Shown here piece by piece: positions 62,987 to 64,000 of a DNA stretch of 64,000 nt. Position 1 is the stretch's first letter, and the number at the start of each line of letters is the position of its first letter. A program made the translations under genes and the position numbers. Source of the DNA: Paludisphaera mucosa. GTDB taxonomy: Bacteria > Planctomycetota > Planctomycetia > Isosphaerales > Isosphaeraceae. The notes below the pieces were generated by a model that did no database searches, had not been told where the DNA came from, and was given only the letters and a program-made list of their open reading frames with translations. The stretch is from contig NZ_JARRAG010000004.1 of assembly GCF_029589435.1 (NCBI RefSeq), forward strand, positions 1 through 64,000. The letters are read 5' to 3'.

Positions 62987-63802
62987 TCAAGCGGCCTCCC
63001 CGGCGGCGCGCGGCGTCTGGGCCGCTGCCAGTCTCGCGAAAATCTCCTCGCCGAGCGCCTTCATGACCTTGGTCGCCGCCCCCTTGGGCTTGTACTGCGC
63101 GACCGGCTGGCGCTGGACGATGGCTTCCTTGTAGTCGGTCGAGATCGGCACCGTGGTCGTGAACACGGCGTCGCCGTAGTGGGTCCGCAAGAGCTGCTCG
63201 AACCCCTTGTGGACCGAGAGCCGGGGGTTCGACATGGTCACCAGAAAACCCAGCAGGAGCAGGTCGGGGTTGGGCCCGGCGACGACGCGGTCGATGGACT
63301 CCTGGACGTCGGCGATGCCCTGGGCCCCGAAGTCCTCGGGCTGGAGCGGGACGAGGAGGGCGTCGCTCGCGACGAGTGAGGTCCACGACGCCAGGTGAAG
63401 GTTCGGCGGGCAGTCGATCATGACGACGTCGTAGCGGTCGGCGACGTCGGCCAGGAAGTCCCGGAGCGCCGTCTGGAGCGGCCAGTCGACGAGATGGGGG
63501 TCGGGGACGTTGAAGCTGCCGGCGGCCCGGCTGCCGGCGAGGAGGTCGATCCCCGGCACGTTCGTCGCCCGCACGACCTGGTCGGCCATGGCTTCCTGCT
63601 GATAGACGGCGGCGATCGTCTCGCCCGGGTCGAGCGCCCGCGTGGCCTGGGGCCCGAGGAAGCCCTGCGTGAGGCTCGCCTGGGGGTCGTTGTCGACCAG
63701 CAGCACCCTCCTGCCCCCCAGCGCCAGGGCCCCCGCCAGGTGATAGCAGGTCGAGGTCTTGCCGACCCCCCCCTTCTGATTCAACGCCGTGATGATCGCC
63801 AT
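62987..63802 (-). CDS. parA: Partition ATPase ParA
   Basis: 271 residues from the ATG at 63802, with GGAGG about nine bases upstream. Deviant Walker A motif KGGVGKTS (ITALNQKGGVGKTSTCYHLA), Walker A' and switch region (LLVDNDPQASLTQGFLG), and Walker B-like DVVMIDCPPNLHL are intact. Short N terminus without an HTH, so a type Ib-like/Soj-like ParA. It forms an operon with parB. ParA moves ParB-bound DNA; together with the rep gene this marks the replicon as self-segregating. Confidence 0.95.
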   Translation of the reverse strand: MAIITALNQKGGVGKTSTCYHLAGALALGGRRVLLVDNDPQASLTQGFLGPQATRALDPGETIAAVYQQEAMADQVVRATNVPGIDLLAGSRAAGSFNVPDPHLVDWPLQTALRDFLADVADRYDVVMIDCPPNLHLASWTSLVASDALLVPLQPEDFGAQGIADVQESIDRVVAGPNPDLLLLGFLVTMSNPRLSVHKGFEQLLRTHYGDAVFTTTVPISTDYKEAIVQRQPVAQYKPKGAATKVMKALGEEIFARLAAAQTPRAAGEAA

Positions 63803-63847
63803 GCGTCCCCCCCTCCGGAATCCGATTCTCCATGAGGTCATATCGGC

Positions 63848-63939
63848 CGGGGTATACCCCGCGTATAAGCCTTTCCCGCCCCGCCTCCTCGAGGGTCTGA
63901 AGCCCGCAACCACCGGGGCTATGCTCCGCGTATACCCCC
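63848..63939. promoter_or_regulatory. Palindromic repeats upstream of parA (candidate operator or parS)
   Basis: A perfect 14-bp palindrome CGGGGTATACCCCG lies at 63848-63861, followed by GCGTATAAGC. A related sequence, CTCCGCGTATACCCCC, recurs at 63924-63939, 70 bp further. The repeated core CGCGTATA and the GTATAC centre suggest several copies of one binding site. It lies 46-140 bp upstream of the parA start. The canonical Spo0J parS sequence was not seen. Confidence 0.6.
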
Positions 63940-64000
63940 CTGCCTCGCCAGCCTCTTGCCTCGTTTGCAAGTTTGGGTTCGATCCGCGGAAATTTTTTTC

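Noticed and set aside
1-64000. tRNA, rRNA or riboswitch genes
   Set aside because: No cloverleaf-like T-loop pattern, rRNA segment or known riboswitch core was recognised on reading; a covariance-model scan would be needed to exclude them fully.

Overview
The window is high in G+C throughout and is full of protein families typical of Planctomycetota: DUF1559 pilin-like proteins, DUF1549/DUF1553 and DUF1592 cytochromes, DUF1501 and DUF1552 partners, PVC-type haem-binding dehydrogenases, DUF1080 proteins and WD40-fused Ser/Thr kinases next to ECF sigma factors. The family mix best suits an Isosphaeraceae-like organism, but that placement is inference. The DNA looks like part of a plasmid or megaplasmid. 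It carries an iteron array (47,756-48,004) just upstream of a replication initiator protein A gene (48,121-49,590), a ParA/ParB partition pair at the right end (62,041-63,802), and two toxin-antitoxin modules (HigBA and YafQ-like). Only 64 kb is visible, so circularity and total size are unknown.

Layout. 1-7.7 kb (minus strand): an ECF sigma factor, a WD40 Ser/Thr kinase and a TPR-CHAT protease-like protein that runs off the left edge. 8.3-19.4 kb (plus): a pilin-like DUF1559 protein, a lipoprotein, a DUF1549/DUF1553 cytochrome with its DUF1501 partner, and a giant ceramidase/dehydrogenase/cytochrome fusion. 19.4-25.3 kb: a degraded accessory patch with an IS5-family remnant, HigBA, a frameshifted ice-binding-like PEP-CTERM gene, an intact PEP-CTERM gene and a decayed coiled-coil gene. 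25.5-30.4 kb: two DUF1080 proteins (one fused to a cytochrome) and a small acidic protein. 30.6-37.9 kb: a multi-PAS hybrid kinase, a Gfo/Idh/MocA-type oxidoreductase, a membrane chemoreceptor and a small exported protein.

38.2-47.7 kb is a nine-gene operon: cheW, soluble chemoreceptor, Imm10-like ORF, cheR, cheA, cheC, cheD, cheY, cheB. It contains a full adaptation set (CheR, CheB, CheC and CheD) but no flagellar or pilus-motor gene is seen in the window. The origin and rep gene follow directly. 49.8-52.9 kb holds a RedB-like thioredoxin-fold protein next to a membrane PAS-GGDEF-EAL protein. 53.2-59.3 kb is a GntR regulator overlapping a DUF1592-type dihaem protein, followed by a DUF1552 protein, behind a promoter whose spacer is a perfect palindrome. 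59.4-63.8 kb (minus): YafQ-like toxin and antitoxin, a phosphate-porin-like protein, a two-TM mini-protein, ParB and ParA.

No rRNA, tRNA or CRISPR array was recognised. All calls come from reading translated sequence and motifs by eye; no database search was run.
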